64,000 bases of DNA, taken from NCBI GenBank assembly GCA_022360655.1, contig JAKSCK010000048.1:38674-102673 (forward strand), read 5' to 3'. Positions 1 to 8,824 of this stretch are shown here, in pieces; within the stretch, counting starts at the first letter, position 1; the number at the start of each line of letters is the position of its first letter. The notes below the pieces were generated by a model. That model did no database searches. It saw only the letters and a list, made by a program, of their open reading frames with translations, and had not been told where the DNA came from. A program made the position numbers and the translations under genes. Source of the DNA: Spirochaetales bacterium. GTDB taxonomy: Bacteria; Spirochaetota; Spirochaetia; DSM-2461.

Positions 1-1157
1 GCCAGAGAGTCTTGCAGAGCATCTTTCCCAATTTCTTTTGCCACATTCTTTAATGTGGCACGAACAATGGTTTTGGCAACGGTCACCGGCTGTTTCAGCA
101 AAAATGTTTCGCGGGCAACATTTTCCAGCTTTTCCAGCAATGGCAGTTCTGCCACCACCTCTCCATCCAAACGAACCACAACTCGATCAGCCTCAGAGCG
201 TCGACTGGAGAGTTTTGGAAATTGGATTTTGAAGTGCATTCCTCCATCAATACCGGGAACAAAGAGGAAATTGAACCCCACTAAATCCGAGACATAGTCA
301 TCATCCTGACCTGTCATGGTTATGTAGACGATGTCTGGACCTGTATCAAGATACAATGTCTCTGCGAGTTTCACTGGTCCAAGACCAGTAAAACTCAACA
401 CATTCACATGAGCTAAACCATCCTCTGAGAATTCCAGTGGGGGGAAATCCGGTTTATCAAAGCGATAGATATGACTTTGAGTTTTCCAAGCCTCATCCAT
501 CAAATCTCTATCAATGCGGGCATCATCAACAGAACCTTCTGCACGATAAAGAAGAAGGCTTAAATACCGTGAAAGCACATCATTGTGGAATTGATTTTCC
601 CGGTAAACAAGTTCAGCTTCAGCTCCTTCGGAGGAATTGTATTCCTCCACTAAATCCTTGTACTTATCATCGAGAAGATTCAGTTTAATTTGGACTCGGC
701 GTATCTCAACTCTGGCCGCATCTTCATCACCTAAAGCTATGTAATTCAATGCTTTAAAGACATTCAGATAGATATCTTCATAGTCTTCACCAGAATAATC
801 CAGGGCATTGTCATTGAGTAAACCTGAAGCCACAGCCTTGGAGACACTCTTGGTATAGAGATCTTCAATCCCCTGCTCCGCCTTTGAGAGAGCCTCATTG
901 CTTCCCTCATAGTCCCCAGCCCAATGGAGCACCATTCCTAAATCAAGATAGAACAACACACGATCTTTCTCGACATAGGAAACGCCTTTGGCACTTTCAA
1001 TAATTTCTGCAGCCTGAACGTATTCCCCCTGGCGCACCAAGGGGATGGATTGTTCATACTGTTCTTGTTGTGTGGCCACGCTCGCACAAGAAAAGAGCAT
1101 TCCCATCCCTAAAAAAAGAGAAAGGATACGAAAAAGGTCTTTACATAATGTCTTCAT
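1..1157 (-). CDS. TPR-type lipoprotein (COG3014-like), 3' end cut by window edge
   Basis: An open reading frame of 385 codons without a stop runs off the left edge, so the C-terminus is missing. It starts with ATG at 1157 and encodes a signal peptide ending in a lipobox (LFSC, Cys24), so it should be a lipoprotein. The next 150 or so residues are helical and TPR-like (alternating short Leu/Ala/Tyr-rich helices), followed by a region that reads as a beta-rich domain. The pattern and the neighbour match the uncharacterised COG3014 family, which commonly sits beside an LpoB-like lipoprotein gene. Only 9 bp separate it from the upstream lpoB-like stop, so the two are co-transcribed. Function is not known; a role in envelope or peptidoglycan-synthase activation is an inference from the partner gene. 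Confidence 0.75.
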   Translation of the reverse strand, partial: MKTLCKDLFRILSLFLGMGMLFSCASVATQQEQYEQSIPLVRQGEYVQAAEIIESAKGVSYVEKDRVLFYLDLGMVLHWAGDYEGSNEALSKAEQGIEDLYTKSVSKAVASGLLNDNALDYSGEDYEDIYLNVFKALNYIALGDEDAARVEIRRVQIKLNLLDDKYKDLVEEYNSSEGAEAELVYRENQFHNDVLSRYLSLLLYRAEGSVDDARIDRDLMDEAWKTQSHIYRFDKPDFPPLEFSEDGLAHVNVLSFTGLGPVKLAETLYLDTGPDIVYITMTGQDDDYVSDLVGFNFLFVPGIDGGMHFKIQFPKLSSRRSEADRVVVRLDGEVVAELPLLEKLENVARETFLLKQPVTVAKTIVRATLKNVAKEIGKDALQDSL

Positions 1158-1166
1158 TTTTTGTGA

Positions 1167-1769
1167 TTACCAAGAGGCTTTCTTGCGTTCCACAAGTTTC
1201 TTGATTTCTTTGGTATCAATCCAAACTTTACGATTGTTCTCCAAATCTATGAGTTCCATATCCACGGTGTAAAGAGTGGCCCGTTTTCCCTCAATCGCAT
1301 CGGTCTGGCTGAGAATTGTGCCCTGCATCATGAAATCAGCTCCAGTTTCAGCGGCAAGAGCCGCAGCGGATTCGAGTGTTGCATTCGATTGTTGATCTTC
1401 CCGTTCCTCTCGAATCTCTTCCCGTGCTTTGGCATCAGCCACAAAAATTACTCTTCCGCTATTCACAAGTTCACGTTCAATGTTGCGCGTAAAAGTTTTG
1501 GCATCAATATGCTCAGAACTTCGATTCCGAACGGTTCCAATAATCACCACAGGATCTCGGCCTTCATCCTGATTAAAGCGCTCCAACCATGCTCCAGACA
1601 TCATACTCTCAACCATCACCTCAGCTGTGAGCCGAGAATCGGTATCATTCCATCGTCCGCTTAAATCAATGGTAGTATCAGCAGCGGTTCGCGTTACTGT
1701 AGGGCCCGTGGCACATCCCAAAAAAATTAAGGCAGTAAGAACCAATAAGGCTTGCTGGACTGTCTTCAT
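1167..1769 (-). CDS. LpoB-like outer-membrane lipoprotein
   Basis: A 200-residue protein with a signal peptide and lipobox (FLGC, Cys19). The mature part resembles the LpoB family (penicillin-binding-protein activator): it has the repeated theme of a TIxLSGRWNDTDS stretch, a central segment VVIIGTVRNRSSEHID and a C-terminal QGTILSQTDAIEGKRA-YTVDMELIDLENN pattern typical of that fold. In E. coli LpoB activates PBP1b from the outer membrane; whether this homologue does so here is inference. It is the first gene of a two-gene unit with the downstream TPR lipoprotein. The family call is fairly secure, the exact role is not. Confidence 0.75.
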   Translation of the reverse strand: MKTVQQALLVLTALIFLGCATGPTVTRTAADTTIDLSGRWNDTDSRLTAEVMVESMMSGAWLERFNQDEGRDPVVIIGTVRNRSSEHIDAKTFTRNIERELVNSGRVIFVADAKAREEIREEREDQQSNATLESAAALAAETGADFMMQGTILSQTDAIEGKRATLYTVDMELIDLENNRKVWIDTKEIKKLVERKKASW

Positions 1770-1949
1770 AAATCCTCCATTTCCTCATACTTCGATGCAA
1801 ACAATTCTATCCGTAATGATGTGAAAATACCAAGCAAGCAAGCCCATCCAAGAGCAGGAACTGGAAAGCCCCCTTGATCAAGCCCACGCCTTCCTCCATG
1901 ATTCGGTTAAATTACCTTAGACAAGCGTTTGCACAACCCAGGAGGAGTC

Positions 1950-3269
1950 ATGGGAATTTCGAGAGAATTTGGAATCGCTGTGGTTGGATGCGGAACCGTT
2001 GGAGCCGCAACCGCTGCACTACTCTGCCAGCAGGTTGAGGCCTATACAAAAAAAACTGGGATTCGAATGACCGTTCGAGCCCTTGTTGATGTTCGTTTTG
2101 ATGGTGCACGAGCCGCAGGACTGGATGAGAATCTGTTCCAAGAAGATCTTTCTGCCGTACTATCTAATCCCGACATTCACCTTATTGTGGAAACGGTTGG
2201 GGGCCTTACCATTGCCCGAACCATTATTGAAAAAGCGCTCTATGCAAAAAAGCATGTGGTGACCGCGAACAAAGCCCTTCTGGCCCACCATGGAACAGAA
2301 CTCTTTGCTTTGGCCCGTTCCCAAGGTGTGAGCATTGGTTTTGAGGCCAGTTGTGCCGGTGGGATTCCAATTGTGCGGGCCCTTGTGGATGGTTTGTTGG
2401 CCAATGATATAGAAGCCATCTATGGCATTGTGAATGGAACATCCAACTTCATCCTCACAGCGATGGTGGATGAGGGAAAAACTTATGGCGAAGCTCTTGC
2501 CATGGCTCAGGCCGAAGGTTTGGCTGAGGCTGATCCCACTCTTGATGTAAACGGAATGGATGCAGCCCATAAGGTGACCATTCTTGGCTCTTTGGCCTTT
2601 GGGGAACAAATCCCCTTAGAACGTGTTCCCGTGGAAGGTATTGATTCCTTGGATCTCTTTGATGTTTCTACTGGTCATGAATTGGGCTATGTCCTCAAAC
2701 TTGTGGCCTTGGCACGAAGCACCAAAACAGGATTAGAACTGGCCGTTCAGCCAGCTTTCCTTCCTCAGAATCACCCTCTAGCTCGAGTTTCTGGTCCTTT
2801 TAATGCCGTGAGTGTTTACGGGAAAGCCGTGGGCCACACCATGTATTATGGCCGAGGAGCTGGAGGTAGCCCCACAGCTTCTGCTGTGGTTTCGGATGTT
2901 CTTTCTATTGCTTTAGGAACATGGCCAGCGCTTTTCTCCACCCTCAAACTCTGGCCAGACTGCACAGAAGAAGCCCGACTTGCCCCAACTGGAGAATCCC
3001 GACATCGCCATTACCTGCGCTTCAATCTGCATGATGAGCAAGGGGCCGTGGCCGCCATCACAGCGGCTCTTGCAGAAAAGGGTATCAGCCTCAACTCCTT
3101 TGTACAAAAGGAATCAACTAATGGAGGCCCCGTTCCTGTTGTGATCATCACCCATGAAGCAACGGAGCATGATTTATCCCAAGCTTTTGAGGCAATTTGT
3201 GCACTCCCTGCTGTGGAAGGTGAGGCCATTTGCCTCAGAATCATCGACGAACACGTCGAATCAATTTGA
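1950..3269 (+). CDS. hom: Homoserine dehydrogenase
   Basis: Catalyses NAD(P)H-dependent reduction of aspartate semialdehyde to homoserine, the branch point to threonine and methionine. The 439-residue product has an N-terminal Rossmann fold (GIAVVGCGTVGAATAALL), the conserved ANKALLAHHG and GTSNFILTAM segments, the substrate-binding EGLAEADPTLDVNGMDAAHK region, and a C-terminal ACT domain (from about residue 355, HYLRFNLHDEQGAVAAITAA), the usual threonine-sensing module. A TTG-started version would be seven codons longer, but the ATG at 1950 follows a strong AGGAGGA (1940-1946), so that start is preferred. It is monocistronic: a hairpin with a T-run follows. Confidence 0.95.
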   Translation: MGISREFGIAVVGCGTVGAATAALLCQQVEAYTKKTGIRMTVRALVDVRFDGARAAGLDENLFQEDLSAVLSNPDIHLIVETVGGLTIARTIIEKALYAKKHVVTANKALLAHHGTELFALARSQGVSIGFEASCAGGIPIVRALVDGLLANDIEAIYGIVNGTSNFILTAMVDEGKTYGEALAMAQAEGLAEADPTLDVNGMDAAHKVTILGSLAFGEQIPLERVPVEGIDSLDLFDVSTGHELGYVLKLVALARSTKTGLELAVQPAFLPQNHPLARVSGPFNAVSVYGKAVGHTMYYGRGAGGSPTASAVVSDVLSIALGTWPALFSTLKLWPDCTEEARLAPTGESRHRHYLRFNLHDEQGAVAAITAALAEKGISLNSFVQKESTNGGPVPVVIITHEATEHDLSQAFEAICALPAVEGEAICLRIIDEHVESI

Positions 3270-3276
3270 GTTGAGG

Positions 3277-3319
3277 GCGCCCTTCATAACAAGAGAGTTT
3301 TGGAGGGCGCTATTTTTTT
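3277..3319 (+). terminator. Rho-independent terminator after hom
   Basis: Arms GCGCCCTTC (3277-3285) and GGAGGGCGC (3302-3310) pair over a 16-nt loop and are followed by TATTTTTTT. It ends just before the ribosome-binding site of the phosphorylase gene, so that gene needs a promoter in or very near this gap. Confidence 0.75.
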
Positions 3320-3352
3320 GAGATCAATCCCATTCCTCATTGGAGGGGATGC

Positions 3353-5809
3353 ATGAGTGAGGTTAGAGTTTTGAAGTTCAACACCGCACTATTTAAAGAG
3401 CGCGTTTCCTATTGGTTAGACCGAAGTACGGGTGGTGACGTCAATGATGCAGATGAACGGCAGGTTTATGAAGCTGTATCACGAGGCATCATGGATTTAA
3501 TCTGGGACCGTTGGCGGGATTGTGAAAAAGACATTGCAGACCGCAAACTCAAAAAAGCGTATTACCTTTCTGCTGAATTCCTGATGGGACGTGCCCTCGG
3601 AAATAACCTTGTCAATTTAGGATTTGGTGAGGGTGCTGTTGAAGCTCTCAAAGACATGGGCATTGATCTCAATTCTGCCGAAGATGCAGAACCCGATGCC
3701 GCCTTGGGTAATGGTGGCCTTGGTCGTTTAGCCGCCTGTTTCCTTGAATCACTCGCCTCTCTCGACCTCCCAGCCCGGGGATACGGGATCCGCTACCGTT
3801 ATGGAATGTTCCGACAAAAAATCGTTGATGGTTGCCAGATTGAAGAACCGGATGACTGGAACGCCAATCAGGATCCCTGGTCCGTACGCCGCGGAAATCG
3901 CCGAGTAACGGTTCGTTTTGGAGGTCATGTCACAGCAAACTCTGATGGCAAGGGTGGTTATCAGTACCGCACAGAAAACACAGAAGATGTGATTGCCATC
4001 CCCTATGATATGCCCATCGTGGGCTGGGATACCGATACAGTCGGAACTCTTCGTCTTTGGGAAGCCGTCTCTGCCAAGGGCTTTGATTTGCAGCTCTTCA
4101 ATGACATGGACTATGTCCGGGCCGTTGAAAATGAAAATCGGGCCAATGATCTCTCCCGCGTGCTCTACCCCAATGATAGTGGCCCCACAGGAAAGATCCT
4201 CCGGATTCGTCAGCAATATTTCTTCAGTTCCGCATCCCTTCAAGACATACTCCGGGAATACAAAGCCCACCACGGCACATCCCTCTCTGGTTTGCCCAAG
4301 GCCGCCGCCATCCAGCTCAATGATACTCACCCTGTCATTGCCATTCCTGAGCTGATGCGCCTGCTCATGGATGAGGAAGGCTTGGGCTGGGAAGAGGCCT
4401 GGGAGATTGTTTCCCAAACCTTTGCTTACACAAACCATACCGTCCTGGCTGAGGCTCTGGAAAAATGGCCTGTGGATCTTTTCCGCACCGAATTCCCACG
4501 AATCTTCCAAATCATTGAGGAAATCAACCGTCGCTTCATGGCCCAACTTATGGCCAACTTCCCCGGGAATCAGGAAAAACACCACCGCATGTCCATCCTT
4601 GCCGATGGAATGGTAAAAATGGCCCATTTGGCCATTGTGGCTTCCTTCTCTGTGAATGGAGTGGCTGCCCTTCACACAGAAATTTTGAAGAATGATGTTC
4701 TGGCCGATTGGAATGCACTCTGGCCTCAGAAGTTCAACAACAAAACCAATGGTGTCACTCAACGTCGCTGGCTCCGCAAAGCCAATCCAGGACTCTCATC
4801 CCTGCTTGATGAATGCCTGGGTGCTGAGTGGACCCGGGATTTATCCAAGCTGCAAGAATTAAAGAGCCATGCTCAAGACAGCTCCTTCTTGAATAGACTG
4901 GAAACCATCAAACTGGAAAACAAGCAGCGGCTGGCAGACTATGTGAAGAAAACTCAGGGGATTGTTCTCAACCCAAACACCCTCTTTGATGTGCAAATCA
5001 AACGTCTTCATGAGTACAAACGCCAACTCTTGAATGTTCTTTCCGTGATTCATGATTGGCAGTGCTTGCACAATGGAGAGGCTGTTTCTATGCCTCCAAG
5101 AACCGTGATTTTTGGGGCCAAAGCTGCCTCGGGATACCGACGTGCCAAACAAATCATTCATCTGATTCACCGTGTGGCTGATCTTGTGAATGCAGACCCT
5201 GCTGCAAAAGACAAACTCCAGGTGATTTTTGTCCCCGATTACCGAGTGAGTGCAGCAGAGATTCTCTTCCCTGCCGCAGAAATCTCCCAACAAATTTCCA
5301 CCGCTGGTAAAGAAGCCTCCGGTACTGGCAACATGAAATTCATGATGAATGGAGCTGTCACCCTTGGAACCATGGATGGTGCCAATATTGAAATTGTTCG
5401 GGAGGCCGGTGCTGAAAATGCCTTTATCTTTGGTATGAGTTCTGAGGAAGTGGATGCCCTTCGCAAGAGTGGCTTGTATGACCCACGAACCCTCCTGGAT
5501 ACCAATGCCCCCTTGAGACGGGCTTTGAGCACTTTGGTGGATGGTACATTCTCCACCAGTGGAGATTTCCGTGAGCTCTATGACTCTCTTGTCTATGGAA
5601 CAGAAGGGAACAGCCCAGATCCCTACTTTGTTCTCCAAGACTTTGATTCATATCAACAAGCCAGAAATGCCGCAGGCCAGGCATGGGAGAACCGTCCCGA
5701 GTGGAATCGCATGGCTCTAAGCAACATTGCCGGTAGTGGGCATTTCAGTTCAGACCGAACCATTGCTGAATATGCCCAGGAAATTTGGGACATCAATTCC
5801 CGCCACTAA
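3353..5809 (+). CDS. glgP: Glycogen/starch (maltodextrin) phosphorylase
   Basis: Releases glucose-1-phosphate from alpha-1,4-glucan ends. The 818-residue length is standard for the family. Seen motifs include NGGLGRLAACFLESLAS near residue 120, the substrate region YGIRYRYGMFRQ, the helical QLNDTHPVIAIPELMR segment, VQIKRLHEYKRQLLN and the PLP signature EASGTGNMKFMMNGA, whose lysine (about residue 662) should carry the cofactor. The start ATG at 3353 follows GGAGGGG; an ATG four bases upstream hits a stop after three codons. No glycogen synthase gene is adjacent, but a glycogen-binding-module protein lies at 28.3 kb. Call is secure; glycogen versus maltodextrin preference cannot be read. Confidence 0.96.
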   Translation: MSEVRVLKFNTALFKERVSYWLDRSTGGDVNDADERQVYEAVSRGIMDLIWDRWRDCEKDIADRKLKKAYYLSAEFLMGRALGNNLVNLGFGEGAVEALKDMGIDLNSAEDAEPDAALGNGGLGRLAACFLESLASLDLPARGYGIRYRYGMFRQKIVDGCQIEEPDDWNANQDPWSVRRGNRRVTVRFGGHVTANSDGKGGYQYRTENTEDVIAIPYDMPIVGWDTDTVGTLRLWEAVSAKGFDLQLFNDMDYVRAVENENRANDLSRVLYPNDSGPTGKILRIRQQYFFSSASLQDILREYKAHHGTSLSGLPKAAAIQLNDTHPVIAIPELMRLLMDEEGLGWEEAWEIVSQTFAYTNHTVLAEALEKWPVDLFRTEFPRIFQIIEEINRRFMAQLMANFPGNQEKHHRMSILADGMVKMAHLAIVASFSVNGVAALHTEILKNDVLADWNALWPQKFNNKTNGVTQRRWLRKANPGLSSLLDECLGAEWTRDLSKLQELKSHAQDSSFLNRLETIKLENKQRLADYVKKTQGIVLNPNTLFDVQIKRLHEYKRQLLNVLSVIHDWQCLHNGEAVSMPPRTVIFGAKAASGYRRAKQIIHLIHRVADLVNADPAAKDKLQVIFVPDYRVSAAEILFPAAEISQQISTAGKEASGTGNMKFMMNGAVTLGTMDGANIEIVREAGAENAFIFGMSSEEVDALRKSGLYDPRTLLDTNAPLRRALSTLVDGTFSTSGDFRELYDSLVYGTEGNSPDPYFVLQDFDSYQQARNAAGQAWENRPEWNRMALSNIAGSGHFSSDRTIAEYAQEIWDINSRH

Positions 5810-5821
5810 AGGAGATGATTG

Positions 5822-5845
5822 AACCACCCCACTCATGGGGTGGTT
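5822..5845 (+). terminator. Hairpin after glgP
   Basis: Perfect arms AACCACCCC (5822-5830) and GGGGTGGTT (5837-5845) with a six-base loop, 12 bases after the stop. The T-run is short (TTT), so it may be a weak terminator or an mRNA-end stabiliser. Confidence 0.6.
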
Positions 5846-6271
5846 TACCTCGCCTTCCCATTCCCTCTTTTTTCAAATGAAGCACGTTGTTGAAAAGTAC
5901 TGTGCTTAAACATGGGATTGAGTGCAATTCCATGCCCATAAACAGCGTAATTCTAATCCTTTCATTTCTAGAGGTATTTCATTTCCATAGAATGCTCTTA
6001 ATGAAATTATTTCAGAACAGACAAACTGTCCCCTATAAATTGCCTAATCTTAATTCCTTACATTAATAAAAATTAAAAATAAATCATTGTATCCATGATC
6101 AAAAATTATGGATTTTTCATTGCCATATGTGTTTTCAATTTGATGCTGTATTTTCAGACAACACTCAATGTTATCCCTCAGCTTGTCGATGAATAAGTGA
6201 GTCAATTTCAAAAAAGTAATCTTTTTTAAAATTGACTCAAGTAACACCCCCCAGGGAGAAAGGACGCCCCC
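5846..6271. other. AT-rich intergenic region with a long hairpin
   Basis: About 425 bases without a convincing gene. A 65-codon minus-strand frame (6050-6247) starts inside the hairpin described next and looks like chance AT-rich sequence. The hairpin at 6198-6239 is the only clear structure. Confidence 0.6.
6198..6239. repeat. 19-bp inverted repeat with TAAT loop
   Basis: Left arm TGAGTCAATTTCAAAAAAG (6198-6216), loop TAAT, right arm 6221-6239 complementary at 18 of 19 positions. The A/T tracts lie next to the loop rather than after the stem, unlike a normal terminator. It sits 32 bases upstream of the next start codon. Confidence 0.8.
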
Positions 6272-6577
6272 ATGGTAGAAACTGTTGCCTTAGAAAAATC
6301 CACAAAGATCTACTGTGCAAACTGCATCCATTGCAAATTGATTCGCACAAGAACCGAGGATGACCAATATGTTCTCCGTGTCCGTTGTGATGCCGGGAAA
6401 TGGAAGAAAAAACTAGGTGAAGAGAAATTTTATAAATACTTTACAGTCGCCCGTCGATCCCTAGAAACCTGTGATGCCTACACACCCATGGGAGAATCCA
6501 AGCCCTTCATGAAAGAACTTCGAAAAACTCTACCCATAAAAGATGAGGTGTATCAGAACCCGGAACAGACTGCTTGA
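6272..6577 (+). CDS. Conserved small Cys-rich protein, function unknown
   Basis: A 101-residue soluble, basic protein. Near the N-terminus it has the cluster CANCIHC (Cys15, 18, 21), with further cysteines at 39 and 67, which would suit a zinc or Fe-S site. No signal peptide or membrane segment is visible. The start ATG at 6272 follows GGGAGAAAGGA. It precedes a small lipoprotein gene by 49 bp and is likely in the same transcript. I do not recognise a characterised family. Confidence 0.7.
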   Translation: MVETVALEKSTKIYCANCIHCKLIRTRTEDDQYVLRVRCDAGKWKKKLGEEKFYKYFTVARRSLETCDAYTPMGESKPFMKELRKTLPIKDEVYQNPEQTA

Positions 6578-6626
6578 TCCCTCTGCCAACGGCGTTTACA
6601 CTGGGCGCCGGAGGACCGGCTGTTCC

Positions 6627-7103
6627 ATGATCAAACGAAGCTATACCCTTCTCGCCCTACTCGCCACCATCCTTGTTTCCTGTTCGAGCATTCCCAAAGA
6701 AGCCGACACAGAATGGACACAAGAGATGTTCTTCAAGAACGCTCAAGAGGCAATGGACGCCAATGACTATAAGGCGGCCCTCTATTACTACGGTGTTTTC
6801 CGTGTGCGCTACCCAGAAGACCAAACCCGAGGCATTGCTGCCGAATACGAACAGGCCTTCATCCGTTTCAAAATGCGTGACTATGATGCCGCAGAAAGTG
6901 GATACCGGGAGATTCTTCGCAAATATGAGGAAAGTCCCTATGCCGTGCTCTTTCATCCTCGATTCAAAGAGCTCAGCTCCATTGGTTTGAAAAGCATTGA
7001 AAAGAAACGAAAAGTCGAAAACACCATCCTCTGGCGCCGCAATGAACGTCTTTGGGCCGAATCCCAAGGGGAAGTGCTCACAGACATCAATGCCGAGTAC
7101 TAA
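6627..7103 (+). CDS. Small TPR-like lipoprotein (BamD/YfiO-like fold)
   Basis: A 158-residue protein starting at ATG 6627 (an in-frame upstream ATG at 6543 lies inside the previous gene and would bury the signal peptide). The signal peptide ends in ILVSC (Cys19), a lipobox. The mature part has TPR-like helices: FKNAQEAMDANDYKAALYYY, then FRVRYPEDQTRGIAAEYEQA and FKMRDYDAAESGYREILRKY. This recalls the N-terminal half of BamD/YfiO outer-membrane lipoproteins, but the protein is shorter than those, so it is not called bamD. GGAGG at 6610-6614 lies 12 bases from the ATG. Confidence 0.7.
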   Translation: MIKRSYTLLALLATILVSCSSIPKEADTEWTQEMFFKNAQEAMDANDYKAALYYYGVFRVRYPEDQTRGIAAEYEQAFIRFKMRDYDAAESGYREILRKYEESPYAVLFHPRFKELSSIGLKSIEKKRKVENTILWRRNERLWAESQGEVLTDINAEY

Positions 7104-7111
7104 AGCCTCAC

Positions 7112-7150
7112 AAAAAAAAAGCCAGACCTCCAAGGTCTGGCTTTCACCCA
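7112..7150. terminator. Bidirectional terminator between convergent genes
   Basis: Arms AAAGCCAGACC and GGTCTGGCTTT around a five-base loop (stem about 7118-7144), with a nine-A tract on the left (7112-7120) and CTTTC on the right. The A-tract makes a U-tail for the minus-strand gene, so it serves both convergent genes. Confidence 0.85.
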
Positions 7151-7175
7151 TTAAGCCCAAGCTCATGGGATGAAC

Positions 7176-8318
7176 TTATTTGCCTTCATTTCCTGGCAGA
7201 CGGATGGGAATGATGCGCACCCCTAAGCGGGAGGCCTCTGATTCCACCATTTCCGGTGTAATGCTCCCACGCGGAACCTCATGAGCCGGAGCATCCCCCA
7301 CCTGAATCACAATCCGCTCCGGAGCCTGCCATTCAAACTCAGTGAGGGCTGCAAAAACCCCCTCATCCACTGCTTCGGGTAAATCCCGTCCACCAGCCAC
7401 CGTGATGCGGTTTAAACGACGCTGCAACTCATCCAAGCTATCCGTGAATTCTTCCACTCGGGTGAGATACGCCTCTTTATAATCTCGATACAGCACCAAT
7501 CCCACCCGGAACGATGCAAATCCCTCCACCTGGCGACGAACCATGGGAACCAAGGATTCTCGCAAAAAACTCACATCATCTTTCATGCTGATGGTTGTAT
7601 CCACCACCAGCACCACATCAATGTTGCCTTCACTCCGAGAGATGATGGAACGGATGCGTTCCACCAAATCCCCATCTTCCACCACCTCTTCCACCACCGG
7701 AGGCGGTGGTGGAGGCAGTTCATCAAAGGCCAGCACAAATGGATTATCCATCCAGGGCCCAGAGTAATCGGCATAGGGTTTTTCAAAGGTGCGTAAATTC
7801 AACCACGTCCCCTGATGAACCATCACCTGCCCCTCTCTACTCCAGGGATAGCCATAGGTAAGATTAAACGGGATACGAATATGAAAAGCTTCTCCCAGAA
7901 GTTCATCTGGTTCAGGTGTGGAATCAAGAAGGAAGTAGAGAGGACGTTCGGATTCTAAAAACTCACCATCCAGAATGCGCTTTTCATCCCCATTGATGGA
8001 GTTATAATCCCACGCCCTGAATGCAAAAGAATCCGTTTTTTTATCCGGGTCTGCAGAAGATTCTGTGATGAGCACAGACCCCAAACCCGGTTTGGCACGG
8101 AGATACAAATCAAAACCATCCTGATCCTCTCCAAGCACAACATAGGCATCCCCTTCACCTATACGAAGGGCATCCTCTACCGTGAGCCCCGCTTCCTGGG
8201 CCCCAGAGACAATGGGAAGAAGAAACACCACGCCCAAACAGGCAATCGTCCAACAATCCCAATAACGACTCTTAGAATCAGATCTCTTGGCAACAGAATG
8301 ATTTCGGCGGTACATCAC
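7176..8318 (-). CDS. von Willebrand factor A domain protein, exported
   Basis: A 380-residue protein. The N-terminal 40 residues include a hydrophobic segment (WTIACLGVVFLLPIVSGAQ) that looks like a signal peptide. Residues about 41-200 form a domain I do not recognise. A proline run (ELPPPPPPVVEEVVEDG) acts as linker. The C-terminal part is a vWA domain with the MIDAS motif DxTxS in VDVVLVVDTTISMKDD-type context (IDVVLVVDTTISM), then VGLVLYRDYKEAYLTR and the third metal-site region VQVGDAPAHEVP-like segment. vWA domains bind protein partners through a divalent metal. Role here is unknown. GTG/ATG choice at the N-terminus is uncertain by a few codons. Confidence 0.75.
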   Translation of the reverse strand: MMYRRNHSVAKRSDSKSRYWDCWTIACLGVVFLLPIVSGAQEAGLTVEDALRIGEGDAYVVLGEDQDGFDLYLRAKPGLGSVLITESSADPDKKTDSFAFRAWDYNSINGDEKRILDGEFLESERPLYFLLDSTPEPDELLGEAFHIRIPFNLTYGYPWSREGQVMVHQGTWLNLRTFEKPYADYSGPWMDNPFVLAFDELPPPPPPVVEEVVEDGDLVERIRSIISRSEGNIDVVLVVDTTISMKDDVSFLRESLVPMVRRQVEGFASFRVGLVLYRDYKEAYLTRVEEFTDSLDELQRRLNRITVAGGRDLPEAVDEGVFAALTEFEWQAPERIVIQVGDAPAHEVPRGSITPEMVESEASRLGVRIIPIRLPGNEGK

Positions 8319-8393
8319 CTTAGAATTATCGGCCTCACCCTCCCCAATCCTAAGCTCAGAACATAGGTTCAGCGAAATTCCGCAAAGTGGAAA

Positions 8394-8561
8394 TCAGTGG
8401 CAGCCACAGCCTCCACCCGAACAACCACAACCACCGCTTTTATCCTCATGAGAACCGCATCCACAGCCCCCACTCCCCTTTTGTGCATCCCGACGAAATT
8501 TCCATGCTGCCACAATCACCACAGCCACAAGAAGTCCAAGAGCAAGTAAGATTCCCTGCAT
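8394..8561 (-). CDS. FeoB-associated Cys-rich membrane mini-protein
   Basis: A 55-residue gene. ATG at 8561 follows AGGTGA (8564-8569 on the complement) and the frame ends in TGA at 8394. The product is one N-terminal membrane helix (GILLALGLLVAVVIVAAW), a short basic stretch (KFRRDAQKG) and a Gly/Cys tail with CGCGSH, CGCSGG and CGCH motifs. This matches the architecture of the FeoB-associated Cys-rich membrane family, found beside ferrous-iron transporter genes. No feoB or feoA lies in this window next to it, so a link to iron is an inference from family. The metal-binding tail could equally hold other soft metals. Confidence 0.8.
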   Translation of the reverse strand: MQGILLALGLLVAVVIVAAWKFRRDAQKGSGGCGCGSHEDKSGGCGCSGGGCGCH

Positions 8562-8660
8562 GATTCACCTCAAAGAAAAGAATAGCGCCCAAAAACGCTT
8601 CCCTCTTATACAGATATAGTCACACCTATGTCAACAAGCCGCCACTAACACAAAGAAAAG

Positions 8661-8800
8661 GGGGATGCCCCGCCTCCGCGGGGCCCGGGCTTTCCGCTTT
8701 GAGTCCTCGCTCGCCATCCATGAGGCGCCTCACGGGCTCCGTCCCCTCCGCCCTTCACCACCTCAGGCTCCCTGCGGGCTCTCCACTTCAATCCCTATCC
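8661..8800. repeat. GC-rich dispersed repeat, long divergent member
   Basis: A 140-bp GC-rich intergenic block in AT-richer surroundings. It opens with a hairpin (GCCCCGCCTCCGCGGGGC) followed by CCGGGCTTTCCGC and ends CTGCGGGCTCTCCACTTCAA then TCCCTATCC. The same order of elements (hairpin of C- and G-runs, CGGGCTTT-CG, TGCGG, then C-rich and CAATCCCT) is found in the two 89-bp repeats at 32.7 and 36.0 kb, but the middle is different and longer. I treat it as a diverged relative. Confidence 0.5.
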
Positions 8801-8824
8801 CAGATTGCAAACAACGCTTCATTC

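Noticed and set aside
1770..1949. Riboswitch or leader upstream of hom
   Set aside because: No recognisable aptamer core and no terminator hairpin before the gene.
6050..6247. 65-codon minus-strand frame with a possible transposase flavour
   Set aside because: Starts inside a perfect hairpin, AT-driven composition, no motif that could be matched to a transposase.
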